From Geodermatophilaceae bacterium (GTDB taxonomy: Bacteria; Actinomycetota; Actinomycetes; Mycobacteriales; Geodermatophilaceae), in assembly GCA_013811805.1 (NCBI GenBank), contig JACCUM010000329.1, forward strand, positions 1-5,180: a stretch of 5,180 bases of DNA, written 5' to 3'. Under the pieces are notes generated by a model that was not told where the DNA came from, did not search any database, and was given only the letters and a program-made list of their open reading frames with translations. The position numbers and the translations under genes are program-made. Below are positions 1 through 5,107 of this stretch, one piece after another; positions within the stretch are counted from its first letter, which is position 1, and the number at the start of each line of letters is the position of its first letter.

Positions 1-72
1 GATCCGGACACCGGAGTCCTGCGCGCAGCGGCGAATCCTCGCGGCATGCAGGGCTACGCCGCCGGCCGCTGA
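1..72 (+). CDS. Gamma-glutamyltransferase family protein, C-terminal end (partial)
   Basis: Frame 1 is open from the first base to a TGA at 70-72. It encodes 23 residues that end in RAAANPRGMQGYAAGR. The NPRG-x-QGYAxGR ending resembles the extreme C-terminus of gamma-glutamyltranspeptidase-like Ntn hydrolases, which cleave gamma-glutamyl bonds such as that of glutathione. The catalytic threonine and the rest of the gene lie outside the window, so activity cannot be judged. The gene converges on pabA/trpG across a 160-bp spacer. The identification rests on a short tail recognised from memory. An unrelated protein with a similar tail is possible but less likely. Confidence 0.68.
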   Translation, partial: DPDTGVLRAAANPRGMQGYAAGR

Positions 73-232
73 GAACCGCAGCACGACGGCTCCAGCCGCT
101 CCATCTCTCCGCCCTTATTGCGCACAACGGTCACGAGAACGCGCGCTACGTCGCCCGCATGCGCACAACGGTCAACCGAACGCGCGCTACATCGCACATA
201 TGCGCATAACGGTCAGGGGTGGGTGTGTCCGG
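73..232. other. Convergent intergenic spacer
   Basis: This spacer separates the stop of the gamma-glutamyltransferase-like gene from the stop of pabA/trpG. Bases 73-118 show no clear structure apart from a short inverted repeat (CGGCT-cc-AGCCG) whose loop is too small for a good terminator. The rest is the 41-bp repeat array. A 9-bp direct repeat, GGTCAGGGG, occurs at 211-219 and 231-239, and the second copy contains the pabA stop codon. No T-rich intrinsic terminator is visible on either strand. Confidence 0.7.
119..219. repeat. 41-bp tandem repeat array, two full units and one partial
   Basis: Units start at 119, 160 and 201, exactly 41 bp apart. Units one and two match at 34 of 41 positions. 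They share the block TGCGCACAACGGTCA and the block AACGCGCGCTAC. The third copy keeps only TGCGCATAACGGTCA and then runs into AGGGG. The array lies between two converging genes, downstream of both stop codons. The same core and the same 41-bp spacing recur at the right end of the window. No coding capacity is evident. Function is unknown; candidates are a protein-binding array or a REP-like intergenic repeat family. Confidence 0.85.
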
Positions 233-931
233 TCAGGGGGTCGGGGCCGGCTCGAGCGCGGGCAGATCGGGGGCGTAGTGCCGGGCCGCGGCCTCGCTGG
301 CCACCCGCAGCGCCCCGTCATCGGGCCGGAAGCCGCAGCCGGCCAGCCAGGTGGCCAACATCCGGTGCCCGCCGAAGGTGAGTACCGACTCGGGATGGAA
401 CTGCACACCCTCGATCGGCAGGCTTCGGTGCCGTACGGACATCACGATCCCGCTGCGCGTACGACCTGTGACCTCGAGGTCGTCGGGCAGGTCCTCCTCC
501 GTGGCCGCCAGCGAATGGTAACGCGTCGCGGTGAACGGCGAGGGCAGTCCGGCCAGGACGCCCACCCCGTCGTGGACCACCTCACTGGTTCGTCCGTGCA
601 ACAACTCCGGGGCACGAATTACCTTGCCGCCGAAGGCCACTGCGATCGCCTGATGCCCTAGGCACACGCCGATCAACGGAAGCCTACGGTCGGCGGCCGC
701 CTTCACCAGCGGCACACTCATCCCAGCATCCTCCGGACGTCCGGGACCCGGCGAGATGAGGACCCCGTCGAACCCCGAACCGTCCAGGTCGGCGACGCCG
801 ACCTCGTCGTTACGCCGTACGACACAATCGGCTCCGAGCTGGGCCAGGTACTGCACCAGGTTGAACACGAAGCTGTCGTAGTTGTCCACGACCAGGATTC
901 GGGCGGCGCCGTCGGTACCGGCCGAGTTCAT
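233..931 (-). CDS. pabA: Glutamine amidotransferase subunit of aminodeoxychorismate/anthranilate synthase
   Basis: This 232-residue class I glutamine amidotransferase hydrolyses glutamine and passes ammonia to a chorismate-binding partner (PabB for folate, TrpE for tryptophan). Visible motifs are the N-terminal VVDNYDSFVFNLVQYL, the oxyanion-loop SPGPG (60-64), the nucleophile loop GVCLGHQ with Cys90, HGRTS (112-116), and the catalytic FHPES with His179 and Glu181. All triad residues are intact. The ATG at 931-929 is the only reasonable start, since no other start codon precedes RILVVDNYDSF. It lacks a clear Shine-Dalgarno sequence. The gene matches Rv0013 (trpG/pabA) of M. tuberculosis in sequence, length and neighbours. 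No pabB or trpE is in the window, so the symbol is a choice; the protein may serve both pathways. It is the last gene of the minus-strand operon. Confidence 0.93.
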   Translation of the reverse strand: MNSAGTDGAARILVVDNYDSFVFNLVQYLAQLGADCVVRRNDEVGVADLDGSGFDGVLISPGPGRPEDAGMSVPLVKAAADRRLPLIGVCLGHQAIAVAFGGKVIRAPELLHGRTSEVVHDGVGVLAGLPSPFTATRYHSLAATEEDLPDDLEVTGRTRSGIVMSVRHRSLPIEGVQFHPESVLTFGGHRMLATWLAGCGFRPDDGALRVASEAAARHYAPDLPALEPAPTP

Positions 932-933
932 CT

Positions 934-988
934 GCGTGGGCTCACTCTGTACCCACGCTCGTTGCGCAGGCTCACTTGATACCCACGC
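934..988 (-). repeat. Two tandem 30-bp repeats, each an RNA hairpin, before pabA
   Basis: Two direct copies with a period of 30 bp (cores 939-960 and 969-990, 19 of 22 identical) fill the gap between the small membrane gene and pabA. Read in the pabA direction, each copy is a 7-nt arm GCGTGGG, an 11-nt loop ending in GTGAG, and a 7-nt arm. The copy nearest pabA closes perfectly with CCCACGC at 940-934. The upstream copy closes with CCTGCGC, which still pairs completely if two G-U pairs are allowed. The near hairpin ends two bases before the pabA ATG and carries GAGTGAG in its loop, the only plausible Shine-Dalgarno-like sequence there. A role in translation control is inferred. Confidence 0.7.
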
Positions 989-1144
989 TCACTCGACCGT
1001 GATGTCGTTGTACGGCAACATCGGCTCGACCCACGGGAACACGACGAACAGCAGCAGCGCGGTGACTGCCGCGATCAACACCAGCGAGCCCACGACCTTG
1101 CCCGGCAGGCCGCCCGGCAGGATCCGCCAGATCCAGGTGTACAC
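989..1144 (-). CDS. Small single-pass membrane protein (51 aa)
   Basis: A GTG start two bases after the sortase stop codon opens a 51-codon frame ending in TGA at 989-991. The protein starts VYTWIWRILPGG and has a hydrophobic segment at about residues 17-37 (VVGSLVLIAAVTALLLFVV). It ends with PWVEPMLPYNDITVE. Its layout is a short basic N-terminus, one membrane helix, and an acidic tail outside. From memory, small proteins of this type with a W-x-LPG start and a FPWVEP-x-LP-x-ND-x-TVE tail occur next to sortase and pabA/trpG genes in other actinobacteria. The function is unknown. Tight spacing implies co-transcription and translational coupling with the sortase gene. Codon use is normal for the region, which supports a real gene. 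Confidence 0.82.
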   Translation of the reverse strand: MYTWIWRILPGGLPGKVVGSLVLIAAVTALLLFVVFPWVEPMLPYNDITVE

Positions 1145-1146
1145 GG

Positions 1147-2124
1147 CTAGTTCTCGGTCAATGCTGGTGGCCCGTCCGGAAAGTCGGCTCGCGGCAGACC
1201 CGGACCGTCGAGGACAGCGTGCACGATCAACCGCTGCGCGGCGGAGAACTTCGGATGGCAGGTCGTCAAGGTCAGGTACGCCGCCGTCGGTTCGACGTCG
1301 GTGTCAGAGACCCCTGGGATCGGGAAGACCACCTCGACGTCCTCCGGCGAGACGATCTCCTGGCCGGGGATCCCACTGGGATCGGTGTCGTAGTCGCCGG
1401 AAGCCGGGTCGCCCATGACGCGGTAGGTGAACCAGGTCTCCGCCGTCTCGATCACGATTGCGTTTCCAGGCAGCAGCCGATCGAGGTCGAGGAACGGCGA
1501 ACCCTTGCCCACTCGGTGCCCGGCCAAGGCGAAGTTGCCGAGTTCACCGGGCATGGCGGAGTCGACGTAGTGGCCGGGCCCTTGCAGCAGCTCATCCGGG
1601 TCGGTGCCCTCGACGACCACCTTGACGTAATCACCGCCGAAGACCGGAATCCGGATGCGCGCGAAGCCATCCCCGAGCGGGACGGTCGGTAAGCCACCAC
1701 CGGGCAGGTCCGGCCCGAGGGTGGGATCGAGGGCCGGGTCGTCCTCCCAATTCTGAAGCAGTTCCTCGGTCAGTTCCTCCTGCCGCTGGTTGGTGAATAT
1801 GTCGGTGACGAACAACTCGTAGACCACGAACAGCAACACGATCAGCCCGAAGGTGATCAGCGTCTGGCCGAGCCCTCGGATGCCGGTTCGCACCAGGTCA
1901 CGGTTGCTGCGCGGGCCCCTGCTCGCAGCACTTCCCCGGACCGCCTTGGCTGGTGTGCTGTCCCGCCCACGCGCTTTGCGGTGGTGGGCACCATGCCGAC
2001 CCCCCGGAGGGGCCGCCTGCGATTCGTACGATTCCGGAATCGGCTGGGCGTCGTCCCATCCGCGGCCGGCGTCCTGCGTACCGTCGGTACGCATCGATTC
2101 TCCGTCCGCCCCGTGCTTGCTCAT
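1147..2124 (-). CDS. Class E sortase
   Basis: This 325-residue membrane transpeptidase should cut surface proteins at an LAxTG-type sorting signal and attach them to the cell wall. The N-terminal 85 or so residues are a polar, disordered, basic cytoplasmic region. One membrane helix follows at about 88-106 (TLITFGLIVLLFVVYELFV). The catalytic domain starts near 150. The triad is visible: His203 in LAGHRV, Cys289 in TLTTCHP and Arg298 in AAQRLIVHA. The TLTTCxP motif and the position near pabA/crgA fit class E (SrtE) of actinobacteria. The ATG overlaps the DUF881 stop as ATGA, with GGGGGCGG just upstream as ribosome binding site. Met11 is an alternative start. No sortase substrate is encoded in the window, and which proteins it anchors cannot be seen. 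Confidence 0.93.
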   Translation of the reverse strand: MSKHGADGESMRTDGTQDAGRGWDDAQPIPESYESQAAPPGGRHGAHHRKARGRDSTPAKAVRGSAASRGPRSNRDLVRTGIRGLGQTLITFGLIVLLFVVYELFVTDIFTNQRQEELTEELLQNWEDDPALDPTLGPDLPGGGLPTVPLGDGFARIRIPVFGGDYVKVVVEGTDPDELLQGPGHYVDSAMPGELGNFALAGHRVGKGSPFLDLDRLLPGNAIVIETAETWFTYRVMGDPASGDYDTDPSGIPGQEIVSPEDVEVVFPIPGVSDTDVEPTAAYLTLTTCHPKFSAAQRLIVHAVLDGPGLPRADFPDGPPALTEN

Positions 2125-2849
2125 GCCGCCCCCGCATACCGCAAAGTCAGGGGTTCATCGTAGGCCGGGAGCACAAGGTCGGTCTGAGCCTGCACGCTGA
2201 ACTCGAGGCCGAAGCTGCGTACCGCCTGCAGGAGCAAGGCAACTCCGGAGGATTGCGCGAGGGCCGCCCGGATCTTCTCTGGGTCACCGATCGCGTCGAT
2301 GCGGAACGGCGGGGAGTACGTACGGCCCTGCAACAGCAAGGTGTTGCCCACGCAGAGCACGGCGCTGGTGGCCACGATCCGTTCTCCCATGATCGTCACC
2401 GCGTCCACCCCTGAGGCCCAGAGCGCGTTGACCACCGCCTGGACGTCGGACTGGTGGATGATGAGATCGTCGGGCCGGGCCCCGGCAGGCAACTCGCCGC
2501 CGGCCTCGCGGGGAGCATCGTCGAGGTTGATCGTCACTCCCTGGCCCTGCATGGCGGTCAGCCCGGCCGAGCTGGCGCCCAGTTCGGCAACGGCGCGGGC
2601 GATGGCAGCCCCGGCGTCGAGATCCTCGGCCCGGGCCAGCGCGGCCCCGGTCTGCTCCTGGAGCTCGGCCAAGGTGCGCGACTGCTGGTCGGTACGCCGT
2701 TGCTGGTCGTCGATCAATCCGATCAGGCGGGTTTCGGGCCCGGCCCGAAGCGTCGTACCGCGTGCGGTGATGGCGGTCGTGGCGAACAGGAGTCCCATCA
2801 GGACGGCGCTGAACACGGCCAGGCCGCGCCACATCGACGTCCGACGCAC
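2121..2849 (-). CDS. DUF881 family membrane-anchored protein
   Basis: The protein has 242 residues from the preferred GTG at 2849-2847. A basic start is followed by one membrane helix at about residues 8-28 (RGLAVFSAVLMGLLFATTAI). A glutamine- and glutamate-rich coiled-coil stretch spans about 40-80, and the DUF881 domain covers about 100-235. Family-typical stretches are IIHQSDVQAVVNALWASG (130-147), then CVGNTLLLQG and TYSPPFRIDAIGD (to 189). It corresponds to Rv0012. The biochemical role of the family is not known; anchoring and location suggest an envelope or division role. An upstream in-frame GTG at 2882 gives 11 more residues. The 2849 start is chosen because GGGGAGGGGGAG lies just before it and the helix then sits at the normal distance from the N-terminus. 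It is first in the operon and overlaps the sortase start. Confidence 0.9.
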   Translation of the reverse strand: MRRTSMWRGLAVFSAVLMGLLFATTAITARGTTLRAGPETRLIGLIDDQQRRTDQQSRTLAELQEQTGAALARAEDLDAGAAIARAVAELGASSAGLTAMQGQGVTINLDDAPREAGGELPAGARPDDLIIHQSDVQAVVNALWASGVDAVTIMGERIVATSAVLCVGNTLLLQGRTYSPPFRIDAIGDPEKIRAALAQSSGVALLLQAVRSFGLEFSVQAQTDLVLPAYDEPLTLRYAGAA

Positions 2850-2985
2850 TGCTCCCCCTCCCCGGTCGGCATTCCGCTGCACCGAGCGGGCTCCCCGCCC
2901 CTGCCGGATGCTCGCCTCTGCGCAACTACGCTAGTACGACGGCCCGCACTCCGATGGCGCGGCGCAGGAAAGGACGAACTCAGCG
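2850..2985. promoter_or_regulatory. Divergent promoter region of DUF881 operon and crgA
   Basis: This 136-bp spacer separates two divergent starts. A TACGCT at 2927-2932 fits a -10 box for crgA, leaving about 50 bases of leader. On the other strand, TAGCGT at 2933-2928 fits a -10 box for the DUF881 operon. The two would overlap almost completely. Convincing -35 boxes are not visible on either side. For crgA, AGGAAAGGA at 2966-2974 is a usable ribosome binding site, although its spacing to ATG is long. For DUF881, the purine-rich site next to 2849 is strong. The assignment is by consensus only. Confidence 0.35.
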
Positions 2986-3258
2986 ATGCCCAAGTCGAAG
3001 GTCCGCAAGAAGCCGGTCTACACACCGCCCGAGGACGTTCTCCCCGGCGCTGCGGCGCGCGCCCGTGCCCGTCGGCCCAGTCCTCGGTGGTTCGCCCCGC
3101 TGATGCTCGGGCTGATGCTGATCGGCCTGCTATGGATCGTGGTCTTCTATGTCGCCGGAGACAAGATAGCGATCATGAACTCGCTGGGTCCCTGGAACTT
3201 CGCCGTCGGCTTCGCCGCCATGGTCATCGGCCTGGCCATGAGCATGAAGTGGCGCTGA
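2986..3258 (+). CDS. crgA: Cell division protein CrgA
   Basis: CrgA is a small integral membrane protein of actinobacteria that interacts with FtsZ and with septal peptidoglycan proteins to coordinate septum formation. This copy has 90 residues, the usual length. It begins MPKSKVRKK, the conserved basic N-terminus, and continues with a cytoplasmic arginine-rich linker (22-34). Two membrane helices lie at about 36-57 and 71-87, joined by a short loop (AGDKIAIMNSLGPWN), and the protein ends in WR. It is divergent from the DUF881-sortase-pabA operon, as in M. tuberculosis (Rv0011c beside Rv0012). Downstream it converges on the thiolase. The ATG fits both the homologous N-terminus and the upstream purine-rich site. 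Confidence 0.95.
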   Translation: MPKSKVRKKPVYTPPEDVLPGAAARARARRPSPRWFAPLMLGLMLIGLLWIVVFYVAGDKIAIMNSLGPWNFAVGFAAMVIGLAMSMKWR

Positions 3259-3286
3259 GCCGTCGCCCAGAACGACACGGTTGTAA

Positions 3287-3318
3287 CTATCCCCAGGTGT
3301 GGACAGAGCTGGGGATAG
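3287..3318. terminator. Perfect 10-bp inverted repeat, possible bidirectional terminator
   Basis: CTATCCCCAG at 3287-3296 is mirrored by CTGGGGATAG at 3309-3318 around a 12-base loop. It begins 28 bp after the crgA stop. Its place between convergent genes suits a terminator for both, but no T-run follows on either strand, so the call is tentative. Both arms resemble a DnaA box (TTATCCACA) and the loop holds TGTGGACA. A protein-binding site is therefore an alternative. Confidence 0.45.
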
Positions 3319-3362
3319 CCCGTTCAGCCTCGATCAAACCTCACTGTCGGTAGCCGAATCGA

Positions 3363-3380
3363 ATCCACAGGGTTGTGGAT
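3363..3380. other. Short inverted repeat with DnaA-box-like arms
   Basis: ATCCACA at 3363-3369 and TGTGGAT at 3374-3380 form an inverted repeat with a 4-base centre. Each arm carries the ATCCACA core of the DnaA box, although the first two bases of the 9-mer (GA and TC) deviate from TT. Together with the TCCCCA and GTGGACA elements upstream, this gives about five degenerate boxes within 94 bp. Binding is not shown by the sequence. The region is expected to be near oriC because of the crgA neighbourhood. Confidence 0.35.
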
Positions 3381-3388
3381 GAAGGAGG

Positions 3389-3463
3389 TCAGCCGACCAA
3401 CTCGAGGATCGTCGGGTTGGCCGTCCCGCCGCCTTCGCACCGGCGCATGATGCGCTCCGGCGG
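3389..3463 (-). pseudogene. Remnant of a second thiolase C-terminus
   Basis: Directly after the thiolase stop, and in the same reading frame, 24 more codons run to a TGA at 3389-3391. The last 17 residues, RCEGGGTANPTILELVG, copy the real thiolase end MCEGGGMANATILELVS. At the DNA level, 3387-3440 and 3462-3515 match at 45 of 54 positions with a 75-bp offset, including the stop codon. Five of the eight changed codons are synonymous, so the copy probably diverged while still under selection in a functional gene. No start or body of a second thiolase is present. It is best read as the tail of a lost or replaced paralogue, less likely as a functional readthrough extension. Confidence 0.8.
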
Positions 3464-4615
3464 TCAGCTCACTAGTTCGAGGATCGTCGCGTTCGCCATG
3501 CCGCCGCCTTCGCACATTGTCTGCAGGCCGTAACGGATGCCGTCGCGGCGCATCCGGTGGATCAGGGTGGTCATCAGCCGGGCGCCCGAGCCGCCGAGCG
3601 GATGCCCGAGCGCAATGGCCCCACCGGTTGGGTTGACCCGCTCCGGGTCGGCCCTGGTCTCAACCAGCCAGGCCAACGGGACGGGGGCGAAGGCCTCGTT
3701 CACCTCGAACGCTCCGATGTCGTCGATGCCGAGCCCCGACCTGGCCAGTGCCTTCGCCGTTGCCGGGATGGGTGCGGTCAGCATGATCACCGGGTCGTCA
3801 CCGGCCAGCACCGCGGTGTGGACCCGGACCAGCGGGGTGAGACCGAGTTCGGCCGCCCTGTCCGGAGTCGTGACGAGCAGCGCCGCACAGCCGTCGGAGA
3901 TCTGCGAGGCGTTACCCGCGCTGATCACTCCGTCCTCGGCGAACGGTGTCGGGAGGGTGCCGAGCTTCTCGATCGTGGATCCGCGCCGGATCCCCTCGTC
4001 CGCCTTGACCATCCCGGCCTCGGTCGGGATCGGCGCGATCTCGTCCTCGTAGAGTCCGGCATCCTGAGCGGCGGCGGCTTTGGCGTGCGACTCGATGCTG
4101 TAGCTGTCCAGCTGGGTACGGGACAGGCCCCAGCGCTGGGCCATCATCTCCGCGCCCACGCCCTGGTTCGGGAAGACACCGTCGTAGCGCTGCAGGAACA
4201 TCGGCCCCAGCGGCAGTCCGACATCCGTACCGATCCCGGCGCCCATCGGTACCCGGCTCATCACCTCGACCCCGCCGGCGACGACCACATCACACTGGCC
4301 GCTCATCACCGCGGCGGCGGCGAAGTGGACCGACTGCTGGGAGGAGCCGCACTGCCGGTCGATCGTCGTACCGGGCACCGATTCCGGCCACCCGGCGGCC
4401 AGGACCGCGTTGCGGCCGACGTTGAACGTCTGCTCGCCGACCTGGCTGACGCATCCCCAGATGACGTCGTCCACGACCGCCGGGTCGATGCCACTGCGTT
4501 CGACCAGCGCATTCAGGACGTGCGCGGACAGGTCCACCGGGTGTGTCCCGGCCAGACCTCCGCCCCGCTTTCCGACCGGACTTCGTACGGCGGCGCAGAT
4601 GACGGCGTCAGGCAT
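3464..4615 (-). CDS. Acetyl-CoA C-acyltransferase (thiolase)
   Basis: This 383-residue thiolase should cleave 3-ketoacyl-CoA with CoA in beta-oxidation, or interconvert acetyl-CoA and acetoacetyl-CoA. Motifs are complete: active-site Cys89 in DRQCGSSQQ, NEAFAP at 306-311, His338 in GHPLGGSGAR, and the second catalytic Cys368 in MCEGGGMANATI. The length is typical. The frame is open up to an ATG at 4705, but the ATG at 4615 is preferred. It gives the normal start MPDAVICAAVRSPVGK, whereas the longer version would run over the divergent PH gene. There is no clear Shine-Dalgarno sequence. A TACTCT ends seven bases before the ATG, as in leaderless actinobacterial transcripts. Substrate chain length cannot be told from sequence. 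It sits alone between crgA and the PH gene, without other fad genes. Confidence 0.95.
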   Translation of the reverse strand: MPDAVICAAVRSPVGKRGGGLAGTHPVDLSAHVLNALVERSGIDPAVVDDVIWGCVSQVGEQTFNVGRNAVLAAGWPESVPGTTIDRQCGSSQQSVHFAAAAVMSGQCDVVVAGGVEVMSRVPMGAGIGTDVGLPLGPMFLQRYDGVFPNQGVGAEMMAQRWGLSRTQLDSYSIESHAKAAAAQDAGLYEDEIAPIPTEAGMVKADEGIRRGSTIEKLGTLPTPFAEDGVISAGNASQISDGCAALLVTTPDRAAELGLTPLVRVHTAVLAGDDPVIMLTAPIPATAKALARSGLGIDDIGAFEVNEAFAPVPLAWLVETRADPERVNPTGGAIALGHPLGGSGARLMTTLIHRMRRDGIRYGLQTMCEGGGMANATILELVS

Positions 4616-4653
4616 GGCTTCGAGAGTAGGCCCGCACCTGGGAAACTGGCACC
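4616..4653. promoter_or_regulatory. 38-bp divergent promoter region, thiolase and PH gene
   Basis: Only 38 bp separate two divergent start codons, so their promoters must overlap each other or the opposite gene. For the thiolase, TACTCT at 4628-4623 matches TANNNT and ends seven bases before ATG, which suggests a leaderless mRNA. The -35 match (GTGCCA, about 18 bases upstream) is weak. For the PH gene, GGGAA at 4640-4644 is a weak ribosome binding site ahead of the GTG, so its promoter would lie inside the thiolase 5' end. Confidence 0.35.
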
Positions 4654-5100
4654 GTGAGCTTCCCGACGCCAGCGACACCTCCGCCTCCGCCGACGCCGAC
4701 TGCATCGCTGAGTTGGGCGCCGCGACCCGGCGAGTCTGCCCTGGCCGTCGTGGCCGGCGCGGTCATGGCTGCCCTGGGATTCACGGTGGACCCGACCGGG
4801 CGATGGCTAGTGTGGGCGGCCGCGGCGCTACTGTTCGGGATCGCCGTGGTGGACCTGGTCGTCCGGCCGAGACTGCAGGCCGACCCGTACGGCGTGACCG
4901 TTCGAGCACTCGCCGGCGCGACGTCGGCGCCCTGGTCAGCGGTCGAGGTGAGCCTGCGCCAGCACCAGCGGTTCGGCCGCAGTGTCGCGACCCTCGAACT
5001 GGAGTTGCACGAGAAGCTGATCATCCTCGGTCGTCGCGAGCTCGGCGCCGACCCCGAACAAGTCGCCCAGCAGCTGGACCGGCTGCGGGTCGGCCTCTAG
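4654..5100 (+). CDS. PH domain-containing membrane protein (Rv0010c-like)
   Basis: The 148-residue protein starts with a GTG and a proline/threonine-rich cytoplasmic stretch (5-17, PTPATPPPPPTPT). Two membrane helices follow at about 27-44 and 51-69. A bacterial PH-like domain covers about 71-146. RPRLQADPYGVTVR at the helix exit, APWSAVEVS (92-100), LELELHEKLIILGRRELGADPEQVA and the closing amphipathic helix are typical of the small actinobacterial membrane PH proteins. M. tuberculosis Rv0010c is the positional counterpart beside crgA. The molecular role is unknown; a scaffold or envelope function is inferred from family and neighbours. The gene is divergent from the thiolase, which separates it from crgA here. 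Palindromic repeats begin 14 bp after its stop. Confidence 0.87.
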   Translation: MSFPTPATPPPPPTPTASLSWAPRPGESALAVVAGAVMAALGFTVDPTGRWLVWAAAALLFGIAVVDLVVRPRLQADPYGVTVRALAGATSAPWSAVEVSLRQHQRFGRSVATLELELHEKLIILGRRELGADPEQVAQQLDRLRVGL

Positions 5101-5107
5101 CCCCCCG

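Larger units (their letters stand above)
3259..3463. other. Convergent spacer between crgA and thiolase
   Basis: The 205-bp gap between two stop codons holds three structures that are listed separately: a perfect 10-bp inverted repeat (3287-3318), a 7-bp inverted repeat (3363-3380), and a thiolase-tail remnant (3389-3463). A third small hairpin, GCGCA-tga-TGCGC at 3443-3455, lies just after the thiolase stop and could help end its transcript. No other gene is visible here. Confidence 0.7.

Noticed and set aside
119..219. CRISPR array
   Set aside because: The 41-bp period is the whole repeat unit. Similarity runs through nearly the entire unit, so there is no pattern of identical repeats with unique spacers, and no cas gene is present.
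200..661. 153-codon + strand frame opposite pabA
   Set aside because: It is antisense to the conserved amidotransferase and begins inside the repeat array. No domain is visible.
2850..2882. Longer DUF881 start at GTG 2882
   Set aside because: The extra residues are encoded largely by the purine-rich stretch that serves as a strong ribosome binding site for the GTG at 2849.
2284..2925. 213-codon minus-strand frame overlapping DUF881
   Set aside because: It is the same-strand shadow of DUF881 in another frame, dominated by Arg and Gly, and it ends inside the DUF881 gene.
2454..3353. 299-codon open frame on the + strand across DUF881 and crgA
   Set aside because: It overlaps DUF881 in antisense and crgA in another frame. 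Both of those are recognised families with good starts; this frame has low-complexity composition.
3287..3380. The replication origin itself
   Set aside because: The boxes are few and degenerate, there is no AT-rich unwinding region, and dnaA and dnaN are not adjacent. At most it is an accessory site.
3557..4657. 366-codon open frame on the + strand
   Set aside because: It is antisense to the thiolase, whose complete motifs and length make it the real gene. Its translation is rich in Arg, Gly and Asp without any recognisable domain, as expected for a high-GC shadow frame.
4616..4705. Longer thiolase start at ATG 4705
   Set aside because: The extra 30 residues have no thiolase character and would run over the PH gene start. 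The ATG at 4615 gives the family-typical N-terminus.
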